Positions 18,339 to 29,216 of a stretch of DNA of 64,000 bases are shown one piece after another. The notes beneath the pieces are model-generated. The model was not told where the DNA came from. It made no database searches and saw nothing but the letters and a program-made list of their open reading frames with translations. The stretch covers positions 33,870 to 97,869 of the forward strand of contig JACZKE010000006.1 in assembly GCA_014860225.1 (NCBI GenBank), in the 5' to 3' direction. Source of the stretch: Desulfuromonadales bacterium (lineage in GTDB: Bacteria; Desulfobacterota; Desulfuromonadia; Desulfuromonadales; BM103). The position numbers were made by a program, and so were the translations under genes. Positions within the stretch are counted from its first letter, which is position 1. The number at the start of each line of letters is the position of its first letter.

Positions 18339-18704
18339 TTACTTCGGTCGTTTCAGTCGGTCAGCCAGGGCGGCGAAGGGTGAATGGGCGAGCGAGGGGC
18401 CTTTCTGGCGATCAGCAGGTCCGTCTGACATGCGCTGTTCCTGGATTCCGCGGGTATGCTCGTGGTCATGACAGTAAAGGCACAGCAGCTCCCAGTTGCT
18501 GCCGTCAGGCGGATTGTTGTCGTGGTTGTGGTCCCGGTGGTGCACCGTCAGCTCGCGTAGCTTCTTGCCCTCGAATTCGCGGGTGCAGCGGCCGCAGACG
18601 TGGGGAAAGAGTTTCAGTGCCTGCTCCCGGTATCCGTTCTGACGGAGCTGCTCTTCCTTGCGCATCTCCGCGACGATGTGGTCAAGCTTATTTGGATCAT
18701 TCAT
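18339..18704 (-). CDS. YajD-like HNH nuclease
   Basis: A 121-residue HNH endonuclease-fold protein. CGRC and CLYC pairs bind the structural zinc, and ELTVHHRDHNHDNNPP then NWELLCLYCHDHEH carry the HNH active-site residues. This layout matches YajD, whose cellular role is unknown. A perfect AGGAGG lies 4 nt before the ATG and overlaps the stop codon of the upstream CPA2 gene. The two are therefore likely translated from one mRNA. Confidence 0.85.
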   Translation of the reverse strand: MNDPNKLDHIVAEMRKEEQLRQNGYREQALKLFPHVCGRCTREFEGKKLRELTVHHRDHNHDNNPPDGSNWELLCLYCHDHEHTRGIQEQRMSDGPADRQKGPSLAHSPFAALADRLKRPK

Positions 18705-18712
18705 GAAACCTC

Positions 18713-20677
18713 CTAAAGCGGATGCCCGTGCAGAAGCTCACTGGCACGCTGCACATCTTCTGAGCTGCCAAGCAACATCAGGGTGTCACCCGGTTCGATG
18801 CAAAAAGATCCCGCTGGGTTGTAAATGGTTCGTTCCTGGCGGATGACTCCGACCACGGTGACGCCGGTCAGATTGCGCAAGTCAATCTCGGCAAGGCTGG
18901 CGTCGAGGTATGGCGAATCGTCCGGAACCGCCTGGTAGTCGAGGCGTCCTCCTTCGAGAATTGACAGACCATGGCTCGGGACTCCTTTATGCATCATCGA
19001 GGTGTAGTGCTTCTGACGCAACTCTGAGAGCACATGCAAGATATGCCCTTCACTGCGGTTAAAGCGGCGCATCAGGTTGGCGCCGAGTTGCAGGCTGGCC
19101 TCGAATTCGTCGGGAATGACCTCGTCGGCGCCGAGTTGGCAAAGGTGCTCAAGCTCAGCGACGTAGCGAGTCCTGGCCAGGATGTAGAGGTCAGGATTGC
19201 TCTGGCGGGCGATGCTGATGGTCCGCGCCAGGGCAGCAGGGTCATTGATCGCCAGTACCAGTGCCTTAGCGCGCATAACCCCGAGTTCGCTGAGCACCTC
19301 GGCCGAGGCAATGTCGCCGTAAACGATGAACTCACCTTCGCGACGTCCCTTGCTGACATTCTCGGCATTCAGCTCCACGTACAGGTGAGGGATGTCAAAG
19401 CGCCGCAGAACTTGTCCGACGTTGCGTCCCGAGAGACCGTAGCCGGCGATCAGGACGTGGCCGGACAGGTTGGCGGTGCGCTCCTGCATCTCCGGCTGCA
19501 TCTTTCTCAGCGACTTATCGAACAGTACGGCGATTGCTGCAGACCAGCGTTCTGCTTGTGTGGCTAGCAGTGGTGTGGTGATCATGGTCAGAGCAATGAC
19601 CGCCAAGATCACCTGGTAGGTGTTCTCGGGAATCAGTGACAGGTCGGTAGCGGCCTTGAGGAACACAAAGGAAAATTCTCCTGCCTGAAACAGCAGCATG
19701 CCGCTCAACAGGGCGATGCGAAGTGGATAGCGACACAGAATGGTGGCAAGCGCTGCAGCGCCAAATTTCACAATGCTGATAACTACGGTTGCGGTCAGCA
19801 CAAGCTGCCACTGGGCGATCACCAGGTCGAGATTGACCAGTATGCCGATGGAGACAAAGAAGATTGCCAGGAATGTGTCGCGAAAAGGGAGGATGTCCGA
19901 CAGCGCCTGATGGGCGTAAGGGGACTCGGACAGCGCCAATCCGGCCAGGAACGCACCCAACTCTAACGAGAGCCCGACCTCAGCGGTCAACCAGGCAGTA
20001 ACCAGGATCAACGCCAGGATGGTGATGCGGAACAGTTCCTGGGAGCGTGACTTGAGAATGCTCAGCAGCATAGGTTGCAGCAGGTAACGGGAGAAAACCA
20101 GCAGTCCACCAAGCAGCAGCGCAACCTTAGCGATTTTCCAGAGGGAGAATGACAAATCCTGTCCGGCCAGCAGCGGTAGCATGACGAGAAAAAACACCAC
20201 CGCCAGATCTTGTGCCAACAGGATACCCAGTGACATGCGGCCGTGTGCGGTATCAATCTCACCACGTTCGCTGAGCAGCTTGAGGACGATTGCCGTGGAA
20301 GAGAGCACCAATGCCATGGCAATGGGAATCGCGGTCTTGATGTCGAGACCACATAAAATGCCCAGGCCTATGAAGGCGGCGCCGCTGAGCAGCATCTGCG
20401 CAAGTCCGCCTCTTAACAACAGGCGCTTGAGGCGCAAAAGGCGTGTAACCGAGAATTCCAGGCCGATGGTGAAGAGCAGCAGGATAACTCCGAACTCGGC
20501 AATCACCTTGACTTGCTCAATATTCCTGATCAGATGCAGGCCGTAGGGACCGGCGATCATGCCGGAGACCAGATAGCCGATGATCGGTGATAGCCGCAGG
20601 CGGGCGAAGACCAGGCCGCTGGTCAAGGCCAGGGTGAGCAGAATCAGCAGTTCGATGAGAAATTGGTGGTCCGACAT
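18713..20677 (-). CDS. CPA2 family monovalent cation:proton antiporter with TrkA domains
   Basis: A 654-residue Kef/YbaL-type protein. Residues 1-385 form about 12 transmembrane helices of the Na+/H+ exchanger fold (GLVFARLRLSPIIGYLVSGM near the N-terminus). Residues about 405-530 are a TrkA-N/RCK NAD-binding domain (HVLIAGYGLSGRNVGQVL), and about 570-650 are a TrkA-C domain (GVIRQERTIYNPAGSF). Such proteins export K+ or Na+ in exchange for protons under nucleotide or redox control. Ion preference cannot be read from sequence. The ribosome site is weak. Co-transcription with the HNH gene is likely. Confidence 0.9.
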   Translation of the reverse strand: MSDHQFLIELLILLTLALTSGLVFARLRLSPIIGYLVSGMIAGPYGLHLIRNIEQVKVIAEFGVILLLFTIGLEFSVTRLLRLKRLLLRGGLAQMLLSGAAFIGLGILCGLDIKTAIPIAMALVLSSTAIVLKLLSERGEIDTAHGRMSLGILLAQDLAVVFFLVMLPLLAGQDLSFSLWKIAKVALLLGGLLVFSRYLLQPMLLSILKSRSQELFRITILALILVTAWLTAEVGLSLELGAFLAGLALSESPYAHQALSDILPFRDTFLAIFFVSIGILVNLDLVIAQWQLVLTATVVISIVKFGAAALATILCRYPLRIALLSGMLLFQAGEFSFVFLKAATDLSLIPENTYQVILAVIALTMITTPLLATQAERWSAAIAVLFDKSLRKMQPEMQERTANLSGHVLIAGYGLSGRNVGQVLRRFDIPHLYVELNAENVSKGRREGEFIVYGDIASAEVLSELGVMRAKALVLAINDPAALARTISIARQSNPDLYILARTRYVAELEHLCQLGADEVIPDEFEASLQLGANLMRRFNRSEGHILHVLSELRQKHYTSMMHKGVPSHGLSILEGGRLDYQAVPDDSPYLDASLAEIDLRNLTGVTVVGVIRQERTIYNPAGSFCIEPGDTLMLLGSSEDVQRASELLHGHPL

Positions 20678-21042
20678 CTGTAGCGCTTTCGGAAAAATAT
20701 TTGTCAGAGTGAAAAGCTCTGGTCACCAGTCTACACCATGCCTTGAAATTCATACACGATATATTGAGTTTCAGCAAGCGCCAGTAGACTTAACCGTTGA
20801 ATGATGTTAAGCAGTTGATATCGTTACAACTTAAAGTCAGAGCTGCAAAGACCTGGCAATGCGTGAGCGTTAATCGTAAAAAGTCGGGCACACCAGGGTC
20901 TGGGAGAGTGTCGACAGACTTCTGGTATCGGGAATTAAGTCTTGCAGATCAAGGAATACGCGGGGTATCGTCTCAGTTAGCATCATGTGACTGGTTCTAT
21001 CAGTCATAGCCTTCTTGACTTCAATAAAGGCTCATCCAGACC
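20678..21042. other. Intergenic region between divergent CPA2 and VF530 genes
   Basis: 365 nt without a gene. It should hold the two divergent promoters. I see no repeat copy, strong hairpin or known RNA motif here. Confidence 0.5.
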
Positions 21043-21270
21043 ATGAGTGAACAACAAGCAAATGACCCGCTGCACGGTGTGACCCTTGAGCAGATCGTCA
21101 ATAACCTGGTTGAATTTTATGGCTGGGACGAGCTGGGAAAACGCATCGACATCAACTGTTTCAACAGCAATCCTTCTGTGAAGTCCAGTCTCAAATTTCT
21201 GCGCAAGTCGCCTTGGGCAAGACAGAAGGTTGAAGTTTTGTACCTCGACATGAAAAACCACATGCGTTAA
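21043..21270 (+). CDS. VF530 family (DUF2132) DNA-binding protein
   Basis: A 75-residue protein matching VF530 along its whole length: [20 protein letters not shown], then [20 protein letters not shown], then [10 protein letters not shown]. The family has a small helical fold and is annotated as DNA-binding. Its cellular role is not known. The gene is monocistronic, and a convincing ribosome site is lacking. Confidence 0.88.
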   Translation: MSEQQANDPLHGVTLEQIVNNLVEFYGWDELGKRIDINCFNSNPSVKSSLKFLRKSPWARQKVEVLYLDMKNHMR

Positions 21271-21403
21271 TTGCCGACTTCGATTCGGCTGGCTTGCCGC
21301 TATACTTGACAGGGCATGCAAAGCCGATTAGATTGCGCCTCATCGGCACGGGCCGAGTTGTGAAATTGATGATGCAAGCCATTAATTCTCAAGGACTTCC
21401 CAA

Positions 21404-23089
21404 ATGATCGAACCTTTCAAAATGGGTTATACCGCCATCGGCGGGCTCGGGATTTTCATTCTCGGCATGAAGTACCTCTCCGACAGTCTGCAGTCGCTTT
21501 CGGGAGGCCTGATCCGCAAGGCAATCTCATCAGTGACCAGCAACCGCTTCCTGGCGGTCGTGGTCGGTCTGTTCGTCACCACCTTCGTGCAGTCTTCATC
21601 GATCACAACAGTTATGGTGGTCGGCTTGACCAACGCCGGTCTGATGCAACTGACCCAGGCGATCGGCGTCATTCTCGGTGCCAACATCGGCACCACCATC
21701 ACCGGCTGGATTCTGGCCGTCAAGGTCGGCAAGTACGGTTTGCTGCTGATCGCTCTCGGCGTCTTTCCCATGCTCTTTTCCAAGAACGATCGGCTCTCGG
21801 CGAGTTCCAAGGTTCTGGTTTCCCTTGGCTTGATCTTTTTCGGCCTGGAGATCATGAGCGACGCCTTTAAACCGCTACGCAGCGATGAAGGCTTCATGAA
21901 CCTGATGCTGGTTCTCGATGCCCAGTCGCTGCTGAGTATTCTCGGCTGTGTTGCCATCGGCTGTCTGATGACCATGGTCATCCAGAGCAGTTCGGCGATG
22001 CTCGGTATTACCATCGCCCTTGCGGTCACTGGCGCCATCCCGCTGCATACCGCTATCGCCCTGGTCATGGGTGAAAACATCGGTACCACCATCACCGCCC
22101 AGTTCGCAGCGATCGGCGGCACCATTGTCTCACGGCGTGCGGCGATGGCCCACAGTGTGTTTAATCTCCTCGGTGTCTTCATTATCCTGTCCATATTTGC
22201 GCACTATGTCAGCATGATCGAGAAGTTCGTCCCGGGTTTTTCAGGTTTTGTCGATGCCGAAGGCAACCACCCCTACGTTGCGGCCCACATCGCCATGGCG
22301 CATACCTTTTTCAATGTGACCGCCACCCTGGTGATGCTGCCATTTCTCAATCATCTGGCCAGGCTTGTTACCAAAATGGTGCCGGAGAAAGAGGGTGCAG
22401 TCAAAGGCTCTTTCAAGTATATCGGTGCTCCCGGCAGCATGCCGGTGGCGATGGGCATTTCGATGGTTTTCGAGGAACTCAAGCGGATGCAGGGACGTGT
22501 ACACAAGGCCCTGCGCCATGCCGGCAGCTTTCTGCAGCGCGACCTCAAAGGCCGCGAGCGTTTCTATCAGAAGGTGAAAGCACTCGAAGATGAAACCGAT
22601 GTAATGCAACACGAGATCACGACCTTCACCGTCACCCTGATGCAGGCCGGGAATGCCAACAAAGAACAGTCGGATAGGGCCTACAGCTATATCCGCGCAG
22701 CAGACGAGCTTGAGTCGATTGCCGACTACGCCGCCTCCCTCTGTTCATACATGAAGCGCCTCGACAAACACGAACTCGATTACAGCGAAGATGGCTGGAA
22801 AGACCTGCTCAATTTCCATCGTGAGGTGTTCGCCTTCTTCACCCATGTCTGTCGAGCCTTCAATAACGAAGATGTCAGCAGTACACGCAAGATATACGAT
22901 GAAGCCAGTCGGCTCAATGATCTGGCTGATGAGGTTCGTAAAGCGCACCTCGACCGGATGAAGGAGGGCTCCTGCGGCGCTCTGCCTGCCCTGACTTTCA
23001 GCGATATGGCCGTTGCCCTGCGACGGGTCAAGAACCATACAGTCAACCTGCATGAGGCGCTCTTCCACGAAATCTCCGCAGACACCTGA
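21404..23089 (+). CDS. Na/Pi cotransporter family protein
   Basis: A 561-residue sodium-dependent phosphate symporter of the NptA/YjbB type. Two inverted Na/Pi-cotransporter repeats occupy the first 310 residues, each with a QSSS motif (FVQSSSITTVMVVG and VIQSSSAMLGITIA). The C-terminal 200 residues are helical and PhoU-like, as in other bacterial members. An AAGGA site precedes the ATG. It could import phosphate or act as an efflux valve; the sequence does not decide. No pho genes are adjacent. Confidence 0.9.
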   Translation: MIEPFKMGYTAIGGLGIFILGMKYLSDSLQSLSGGLIRKAISSVTSNRFLAVVVGLFVTTFVQSSSITTVMVVGLTNAGLMQLTQAIGVILGANIGTTITGWILAVKVGKYGLLLIALGVFPMLFSKNDRLSASSKVLVSLGLIFFGLEIMSDAFKPLRSDEGFMNLMLVLDAQSLLSILGCVAIGCLMTMVIQSSSAMLGITIALAVTGAIPLHTAIALVMGENIGTTITAQFAAIGGTIVSRRAAMAHSVFNLLGVFIILSIFAHYVSMIEKFVPGFSGFVDAEGNHPYVAAHIAMAHTFFNVTATLVMLPFLNHLARLVTKMVPEKEGAVKGSFKYIGAPGSMPVAMGISMVFEELKRMQGRVHKALRHAGSFLQRDLKGRERFYQKVKALEDETDVMQHEITTFTVTLMQAGNANKEQSDRAYSYIRAADELESIADYAASLCSYMKRLDKHELDYSEDGWKDLLNFHREVFAFFTHVCRAFNNEDVSSTRKIYDEASRLNDLADEVRKAHLDRMKEGSCGALPALTFSDMAVALRRVKNHTVNLHEALFHEISADT

Positions 23090-23236
23090 TCTCGACTTCC
23101 GCCGCAAACCCTCTTGAAATCAGGAGTCGGGTCTTATTCTCAGGTGTTAGCAACCTGTCCATTATTATTTCCCCTTCAAATCCTGTGGATGCATAAGGTA
23201 TGGTGTTTGTATCCACCAACCTGAAACCGGGTCGTC

Positions 23237-23749
23237 ATGCCAAACCTGAAAACAGCCAAATCTGCTCCGATTTATATGACGCCGGCCTGTGCCTTGAGAC
23301 TTCGGGCCGAACTCAAAGAAATTCTGTACAAGCTGCGGCCCGAGATGGCCAACACCGCAGCCTGGGCTGCAAGCAACGGCGACCGGAGCGAGAATGCCGA
23401 TTATCATTACGCCAAGAAGAAACTTCGGCAATATGATGGACGCATCCGTTTTCTAAGCAAGCGCCTGGAAAACGCGACCATCGTTGACCCGGTTGAGCAG
23501 GAGAAAATCGCCCACGGCAAAGCGTTCTTCGGCTCTACTGTCACCGTTGAAACCGCTGAGGGCGAAGAGAAAGTGTTCAGTATTGTCGGCGCCGATGAAT
23601 TTGATATCTCGCGAGGTTACGTGAGCTGGGTTTCACCGGTCGGCCGTGCCCTGCTCGGCTCATCCGAAGGGGATGTGGTCACTTTTGCAACCCCCGGCGG
23701 CCGGACAGAACTAGAGATTATCAAGGTCGAGTACAAGGCCCTCGGTTAA
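23237..23749 (+). CDS. greB: Transcription elongation factor GreB
   Basis: A 170-residue Gre factor that rescues backtracked RNA polymerase by stimulating cleavage of the nascent RNA. The N-terminal coiled coil contains the signature NGDRSENADYHYAKKKL, whose acidic tip residues enter the polymerase channel, then RIRFLSKRLENATIVDP. The C-terminal FKBP-like domain ends with VSPVGRALLG and GDVVTFATP. The basic, GreB-like spacing and the RFLSKRLE segment favour GreB over GreA. The ribosome site is weak. Distal in-frame starts are absent. Confidence 0.9.
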   Translation: MPNLKTAKSAPIYMTPACALRLRAELKEILYKLRPEMANTAAWAASNGDRSENADYHYAKKKLRQYDGRIRFLSKRLENATIVDPVEQEKIAHGKAFFGSTVTVETAEGEEKVFSIVGADEFDISRGYVSWVSPVGRALLGSSEGDVVTFATPGGRTELEIIKVEYKALG

Positions 23750-23805
23750 GGATGACATACGCTGGCAGCGCGCAAAGCATACAGAGCACCTTTGGAGAAC
23801 AGGCT

Positions 23806-24024
23806 ATGGAAATCGATCTGGAGCAATTAAGAAACCTGATATACAGACGAACCGATGAAATTGAAAAGAGTGTTGCCGGCACCGGTTATCTGCCCAGAAC
23901 CGTCATCGGCGTCGGCATTTTTCTGCTCGACAACCATGGCGATCTCGATCTGCTGACCTCCAAACAGCAAGCCACTTTTGAAAAGTTTATCAAGCCGTTG
24001 CTGGAAACCTCTGTGCGGCGGTAG
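23806..24024 (+). CDS. Small protein of unknown function
   Basis: A 72-residue, mainly helical acidic protein (MEIDLEQLRNLIYRRTDEIE). I do not recognise the family. ATG 23806 is preceded by TTGGAGAAC, a better ribosome context than the upstream in-frame start at 23752, which lies 3 nt after the greB stop. It probably shares the greB transcript. The short length and lack of motifs leave room for doubt. Confidence 0.5.
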   Translation: MEIDLEQLRNLIYRRTDEIEKSVAGTGYLPRTVIGVGIFLLDNHGDLDLLTSKQQATFEKFIKPLLETSVRR

Positions 24025-24118
24025 GCACCCGGTGACGGACTCCTGAGCCGATTTAAAGTGTTACCCCGCTTCTCCGGCCGTCGGTTGTCCCATTGTAAAA
24101 ACAACCTGGGAGCAAGTT

Positions 24119-25039
24119 ATGAACAATCAGGATCCGGTTTTGTCCCGACCATGCAGTGGTAATCTTGACGGCATCCTCGGCATCAAATTTCCGGTCCTCG
24201 ATGACGGTTTCATTCGCGTCATTGATTATATGGGGACGGATACTTCGATCGTGCAGGCCGCGCGCGTCTCTTATGGGGCCGGCACCAGGAAAGTCAGTGA
24301 AGATCGCAGCCTGATCCGCTATCTGCTGCGACACAGGCACACAACCCCATTTGAAATGTGTGAGCTCAAGCTGCATGTGCGGGTGCCGATGGATTGTTGG
24401 AGGCAATGGATCCGTCACAGAACGGCCAGTGTTAACGAATACTCGACCCGGTATTCCGTGGCCGTTGATGCCTGCCGCACAACACGACCAGACGAGTGGC
24501 GCACGCAATCGGAGGTCAACAAACAAGGCAGCGGTGAAGCGATCAGCGCAGAGCTTGGTGAAAAGCTGAGTGCGGCGGAAGCGGAGCTGCATGCCCTCAG
24601 CAAGGAGGTTTATACAAACCGTCTTGATTGTGGCGTTGCGAGAGAGCAGGCCCGCAAGGATTTGCCCCTTTCAACCTACACAGAAGCCTACTGGAAGGTT
24701 GATCTGCATAACCTGCTGCATTTCCTGGCTCTACGCATGGACGCGCATGCTCAATATGAGATCCGCGAGTACGCGCAAACTATCGGCCAGGAGATTGTCA
24801 GTAAATGGGTTCCATACACATGGGAAGCGTTTCTCGAATATCGTTTTAATGGCTTTTACCTGTCAGACTCTGAAACCAGGGTGATATCCCTGCTCAGCCA
24901 GGGGAAAACCGCTGAAGCCAAACAGCTGCTCTTTGAGATAAACTGGCTGGAAGACAAGCATGCGGCAATCAAGGAGTCGCGCGAAGCGACCGAGTTTAAA
25001 GAGAAGCTGCAAAAAATGGGGATACCAGTACCATGGTAG
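24119..25039 (+). CDS. thyX: Flavin-dependent thymidylate synthase
   Basis: A 306-residue ThyX that makes dTMP from dUMP using methylene-tetrahydrofolate, FAD and NADPH. The signature RHRTASVNEYSTRY (RHRxxSxNExSxRY) is complete at residues 99-112. Further family segments are HTTPFEMCELKLHVRVP and LHNLLHFLALRMDAHAQYEIR. It is longer than the smallest ThyX proteins, with an extra C-terminal helix of about 50 residues. The stop overlaps the radical SAM gene. ThyX is common in organisms lacking ThyA. Confidence 0.95.
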   Translation: MNNQDPVLSRPCSGNLDGILGIKFPVLDDGFIRVIDYMGTDTSIVQAARVSYGAGTRKVSEDRSLIRYLLRHRHTTPFEMCELKLHVRVPMDCWRQWIRHRTASVNEYSTRYSVAVDACRTTRPDEWRTQSEVNKQGSGEAISAELGEKLSAAEAELHALSKEVYTNRLDCGVAREQARKDLPLSTYTEAYWKVDLHNLLHFLALRMDAHAQYEIREYAQTIGQEIVSKWVPYTWEAFLEYRFNGFYLSDSETRVISLLSQGKTAEAKQLLFEINWLEDKHAAIKESREATEFKEKLQKMGIPVPW

Positions 25040-26133
25040 CAATTGACATGAACAGCTTTGAGACCGGCCCTATTCGTCCACCCAGCGAGGCGGGGAGTTA
25101 TCTCCTCCGCCTGACGCGCGGCTGCCCCTGGAACAAGTGCAAGTTCTGCCGCACATACCGCAGGCTTGCCTTCGAGATTCGCGATGTCGCCGAAGTCGTG
25201 TCGGATATCGATGCCATGGCGGTGATCAGGGACGACATAAAGAGCGGCAAGCCCGCGCTCGACCAAAATAGCTGGCTAGTTGAGAATGCCCTCCGCAGCG
25301 GCGGCACAACAGCCTTCCTCCAGGATGGCGACTCTCTCGCCATGAAGCCCGATGCCGTCCGTCACATCCTCGGGCACTTGCATAAGCGCTTCCCGGAGAT
25401 TACCAGGATAACCAGTTACGCGCGCTCCAGGACGATGGCAAGTCGCTCCGTCGAGGATCTGACCTCCTATCGCGAGCTCGGCCTCACCCGCATTCATATC
25501 GGCATGGAGAGCGGACACGACCCCCTCCTTGAGATCATCAAAAAGGGGGCTACCGGTGATGTCCATATCCGTGGAGGCAGACGGGTCGTAGAGGCCGGGA
25601 TAGAACTCAGCGAATATATTATGCCGGGGCTCGGCGGCCACGAACTCAGCAAGGGGCACGCCCTCGACTCCGCGCGTGTCCTCAATCAGATCAGTCCCGA
25701 CTTTATCAGGCTCCGCACCGTGTGTCTTGGACCCAAGCTGCCGCTCTGGGAAGAGTTCTCCTCTGGTAAATTGACCAGACTCAGCGATATCGAGATCGTA
25801 AAGGAGATTCGTACCTTTATTGCAGCCCTTGATGTCGATGGCGCAAAGATTGTGAGCGACCACATCCTCAACCTCCTGGGCGAACTCGAAGGGCGTCTAC
25901 CGACGGAGAAGGAGAAACTCCTTGGCATCATCGATTCCTTCCTTTCTCTGCCAAAAACAGAACAAGAGCTCTTTCAGGTCGCACGTCGCGCCGGGATGCT
26001 GGAGAAACTCTCTGATCTTGACCATCAGGGGATACGCGCCAAAGCTGAAAAGGTGTTGGCGGAGATTTATCGCCACTACGGCAAGGATGGCGTCGATGAG
26101 GCGACCCAGGAAATGATGGGACGCTATCTTTGA
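25033..26133 (+). CDS. Radical SAM protein of unknown substrate
   Basis: A 366-residue radical SAM enzyme. The cluster-binding cysteines are Cys31, Cys36 and Cys39 in RGCPWNKCKFCRTY. The spacing is CX4CX2C rather than the classical CX3CX2C, a variant seen in a large uncharacterised subgroup. Later segments ITRITSYARSRT and LTRIHIGMESGHD are the SAM-binding strands of the barrel. The last 80 residues are helical. The substrate is unknown. It overlaps thyX and is followed after 90 nt by an MFS transporter, which may move its product or substrate. ATG 25048 is an alternative start. Confidence 0.8.
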   Translation: MVAIDMNSFETGPIRPPSEAGSYLLRLTRGCPWNKCKFCRTYRRLAFEIRDVAEVVSDIDAMAVIRDDIKSGKPALDQNSWLVENALRSGGTTAFLQDGDSLAMKPDAVRHILGHLHKRFPEITRITSYARSRTMASRSVEDLTSYRELGLTRIHIGMESGHDPLLEIIKKGATGDVHIRGGRRVVEAGIELSEYIMPGLGGHELSKGHALDSARVLNQISPDFIRLRTVCLGPKLPLWEEFSSGKLTRLSDIEIVKEIRTFIAALDVDGAKIVSDHILNLLGELEGRLPTEKEKLLGIIDSFLSLPKTEQELFQVARRAGMLEKLSDLDHQGIRAKAEKVLAEIYRHYGKDGVDEATQEMMGRYL

Positions 26134-26138
26134 TGGCG

Positions 26139-26170
26139 TCGCAAAAAGTCCATCCCATGAGTTTTTGCGA
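26139..26170 (+). promoter_or_regulatory. Hairpin in the radical SAM-MFS gap
   Basis: TCGCAAAAA (26139-26147) pairs with TTTTTGCGA (26162-26170) across a 14-nt loop, starting 6 nt after the radical SAM stop codon. Without a following T-run it is a weak terminator or an RNA end-stabiliser. Confidence 0.5.
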
Positions 26171-26223
26171 GTGCATCATCTTTAACTCTGCGGCAAAGTG
26201 ATAGGCAAACGGAGGCACGGAGC

Positions 26224-27549
26224 GTGGCGAGAGGAGAGGCACTGAAGAATCAAACGAACCACATCAAGTTCCCTCCCTCGCGGCTCTCCTGGAGTATCTG
26301 GGGACTCGGCGCGGCCCTTTATCTCATCGGCTTTTACCAGCGGGTCGCTCCCGCCGTGATAACCGAGGAGTTAAGCAGGGATTTCAGCCTTGGTGCGGCG
26401 GCGCTGGGCAACCTCTCGGCCTTTTATTTTTACAGCTACGTCGCGATGCAGATTCCCACCGGTATCCTCGCCGACAGGTGGGGGCCAAGGAAGCTCCTCG
26501 CAGCAGGGGCCTTCGTTGCCGCCCTCGGCTCGATTATCTTCGCCCTTTCCGGCAATATGGTCATGGCAGGAATCGGCAGATTGCTCATCGGCGGCTCTGT
26601 TGCCGTGGCTTTTGTGGGGATGCTCAAGATCGCCAGCGTATGGTTCGCGCCGCGGCAGTTCGCCCTTGCCACCGGGCTGGCCCTGTTTGTCGGCATCTCC
26701 GGTGCGGTTTTTGCCGGAGTGCCCTTGCACCTGCTTGTCATCCGCTTCGGTTGGCGGTCCGTCATGGCGGTCTCTGCGCTGCTGACTTTCTGCATCGGCG
26801 TCGCCATCTGGATCGTCGTCCGCGACGACCCCCGTGAAAAGGGCTATAAAAGCCACGGCCACGGTCACGGCGAAGACGATATCAGCGCGCCCGGGGTGGG
26901 TATTGTTGCTGGGATGAAGGAGGTTCTCAAATACCGGAACACCTGGCTCTTAATCCTGGCACCGGGCGGGATTGTCGGCTGCATCCTGACGTTCTCCGGT
27001 CTCTGGGGAATACCCTTTCTGACGACCCATTACGGCATGACTACCACCAGCGCCGCGACCCTCACCTCAGTCCCGCTTGTTGCATGGGCGGTGAGCAGTC
27101 CCTTTTTCGGCGCTCTTTCCGACAGGTTCGGCAAACGCAAACCCTTCTATCTCATCGGCACCCTCTTCGTTGTACTTTGCTGGGGCGTCATCATCCATAT
27201 CCCCGGGCTGCCAATGCCAATACTCACCGCAGCCCTGGCTGTTGCGGGAGCGGCCTCTGGCGGGATGATCATCGGCTTCGCTTATGGCAAGGAGTCTGTC
27301 CCAATCCACCTGGCAGGTACCGTCTCGGGGATGATCAATATGGGTGTGATGGTGGGACCAATGATCCTCCAACCCCTGGTCGGCTGGTTTCTCGACCTTG
27401 GTTACAAGGGTGGGGTCGTCGATGGCACGAGGGTTTACGAGTGGGGTGCCTATCGCGCCGGTTTCTCAATCATGCTCGGCTGGGCGGTTCTCGCCTTCCT
27501 CCTCCTGCTGTTTACCAAAGAGACCCATTGTCGTCAGGGCTCGCACTGA
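26224..27549 (+). CDS. Major facilitator superfamily transporter
   Basis: A 441-residue, 12-helix MFS permease. Motif A-like loops are seen in GILADRWGPRKLL after helix 2 and GALSDRFGKRKPF after helix 8. A His-rich cytoplasmic loop (KSHGHGHGEDD) sits between the two halves. GTG 26224 is the likely start, with GGAGG 13 nt upstream. The substrate is unknown. The nearest relatives by pattern are anion or small-metabolite symporters. It is probably co-expressed with the radical SAM gene. Confidence 0.85.
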   Translation: MARGEALKNQTNHIKFPPSRLSWSIWGLGAALYLIGFYQRVAPAVITEELSRDFSLGAAALGNLSAFYFYSYVAMQIPTGILADRWGPRKLLAAGAFVAALGSIIFALSGNMVMAGIGRLLIGGSVAVAFVGMLKIASVWFAPRQFALATGLALFVGISGAVFAGVPLHLLVIRFGWRSVMAVSALLTFCIGVAIWIVVRDDPREKGYKSHGHGHGEDDISAPGVGIVAGMKEVLKYRNTWLLILAPGGIVGCILTFSGLWGIPFLTTHYGMTTTSAATLTSVPLVAWAVSSPFFGALSDRFGKRKPFYLIGTLFVVLCWGVIIHIPGLPMPILTAALAVAGAASGGMIIGFAYGKESVPIHLAGTVSGMINMGVMVGPMILQPLVGWFLDLGYKGGVVDGTRVYEWGAYRAGFSIMLGWAVLAFLLLLFTKETHCRQGSH

Positions 27550-27560
27550 CCTCATGAAAA

Positions 27561-27600
27561 CGGCAGCACAATTCCAATGTGTGCCGACCTGTCCCTTTTT
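27561..27600 (+). terminator. Candidate intrinsic terminator after the MFS gene
   Basis: CGGCAGCACA pairs with TGTGTGCCG (one bulged base) at 27561-27586, followed by a five-T run at 27596-27600. It lies between convergent genes, just before the end of the minus-strand methyltransferase. Confidence 0.5.
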
Positions 27601-27622
27601 ACCTTCCTTTTAAAACCTTCTG

Positions 27623-28897
<1,275 letters not shown>

Positions 28898-29216
28898 ATT
28901 AACCTGTCCGAGGGTTCTTACTGTAGCAGATATCGGATAAAAGGGCTCTCCTTTTAAGGCAGATTTGTTTGAGTGCCCTGTACCGTTCACGGATTTGGAG
29001 GCAACTTCAATCGAATACTGACTTGCGTGAATGATGATCTGCAATATAGTTGAGAAGACGAGCGCTTCGAAAAATGTGTCATCACGGATAGCGTGTCCCA
29101 CCTGACTCAGGAGAGATCGAGAGCCATGAAAAGGCACCAAACATCTACAAGATAATGTTGGATTCTCCTCGGGTCATGGAAGAGAGGCCAAAAAACCACC
29201 ACAAAGGAGGCTTTGC
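28898..29216. other. Divergent intergenic region
   Basis: 319 nt between the minus-strand methyltransferase and the plus-strand PfpI-like gene, holding their promoters. AAAGGAGG at 29203-29210 is the ribosome site of the latter. I see no repeat, RNA or gene. Confidence 0.5.
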
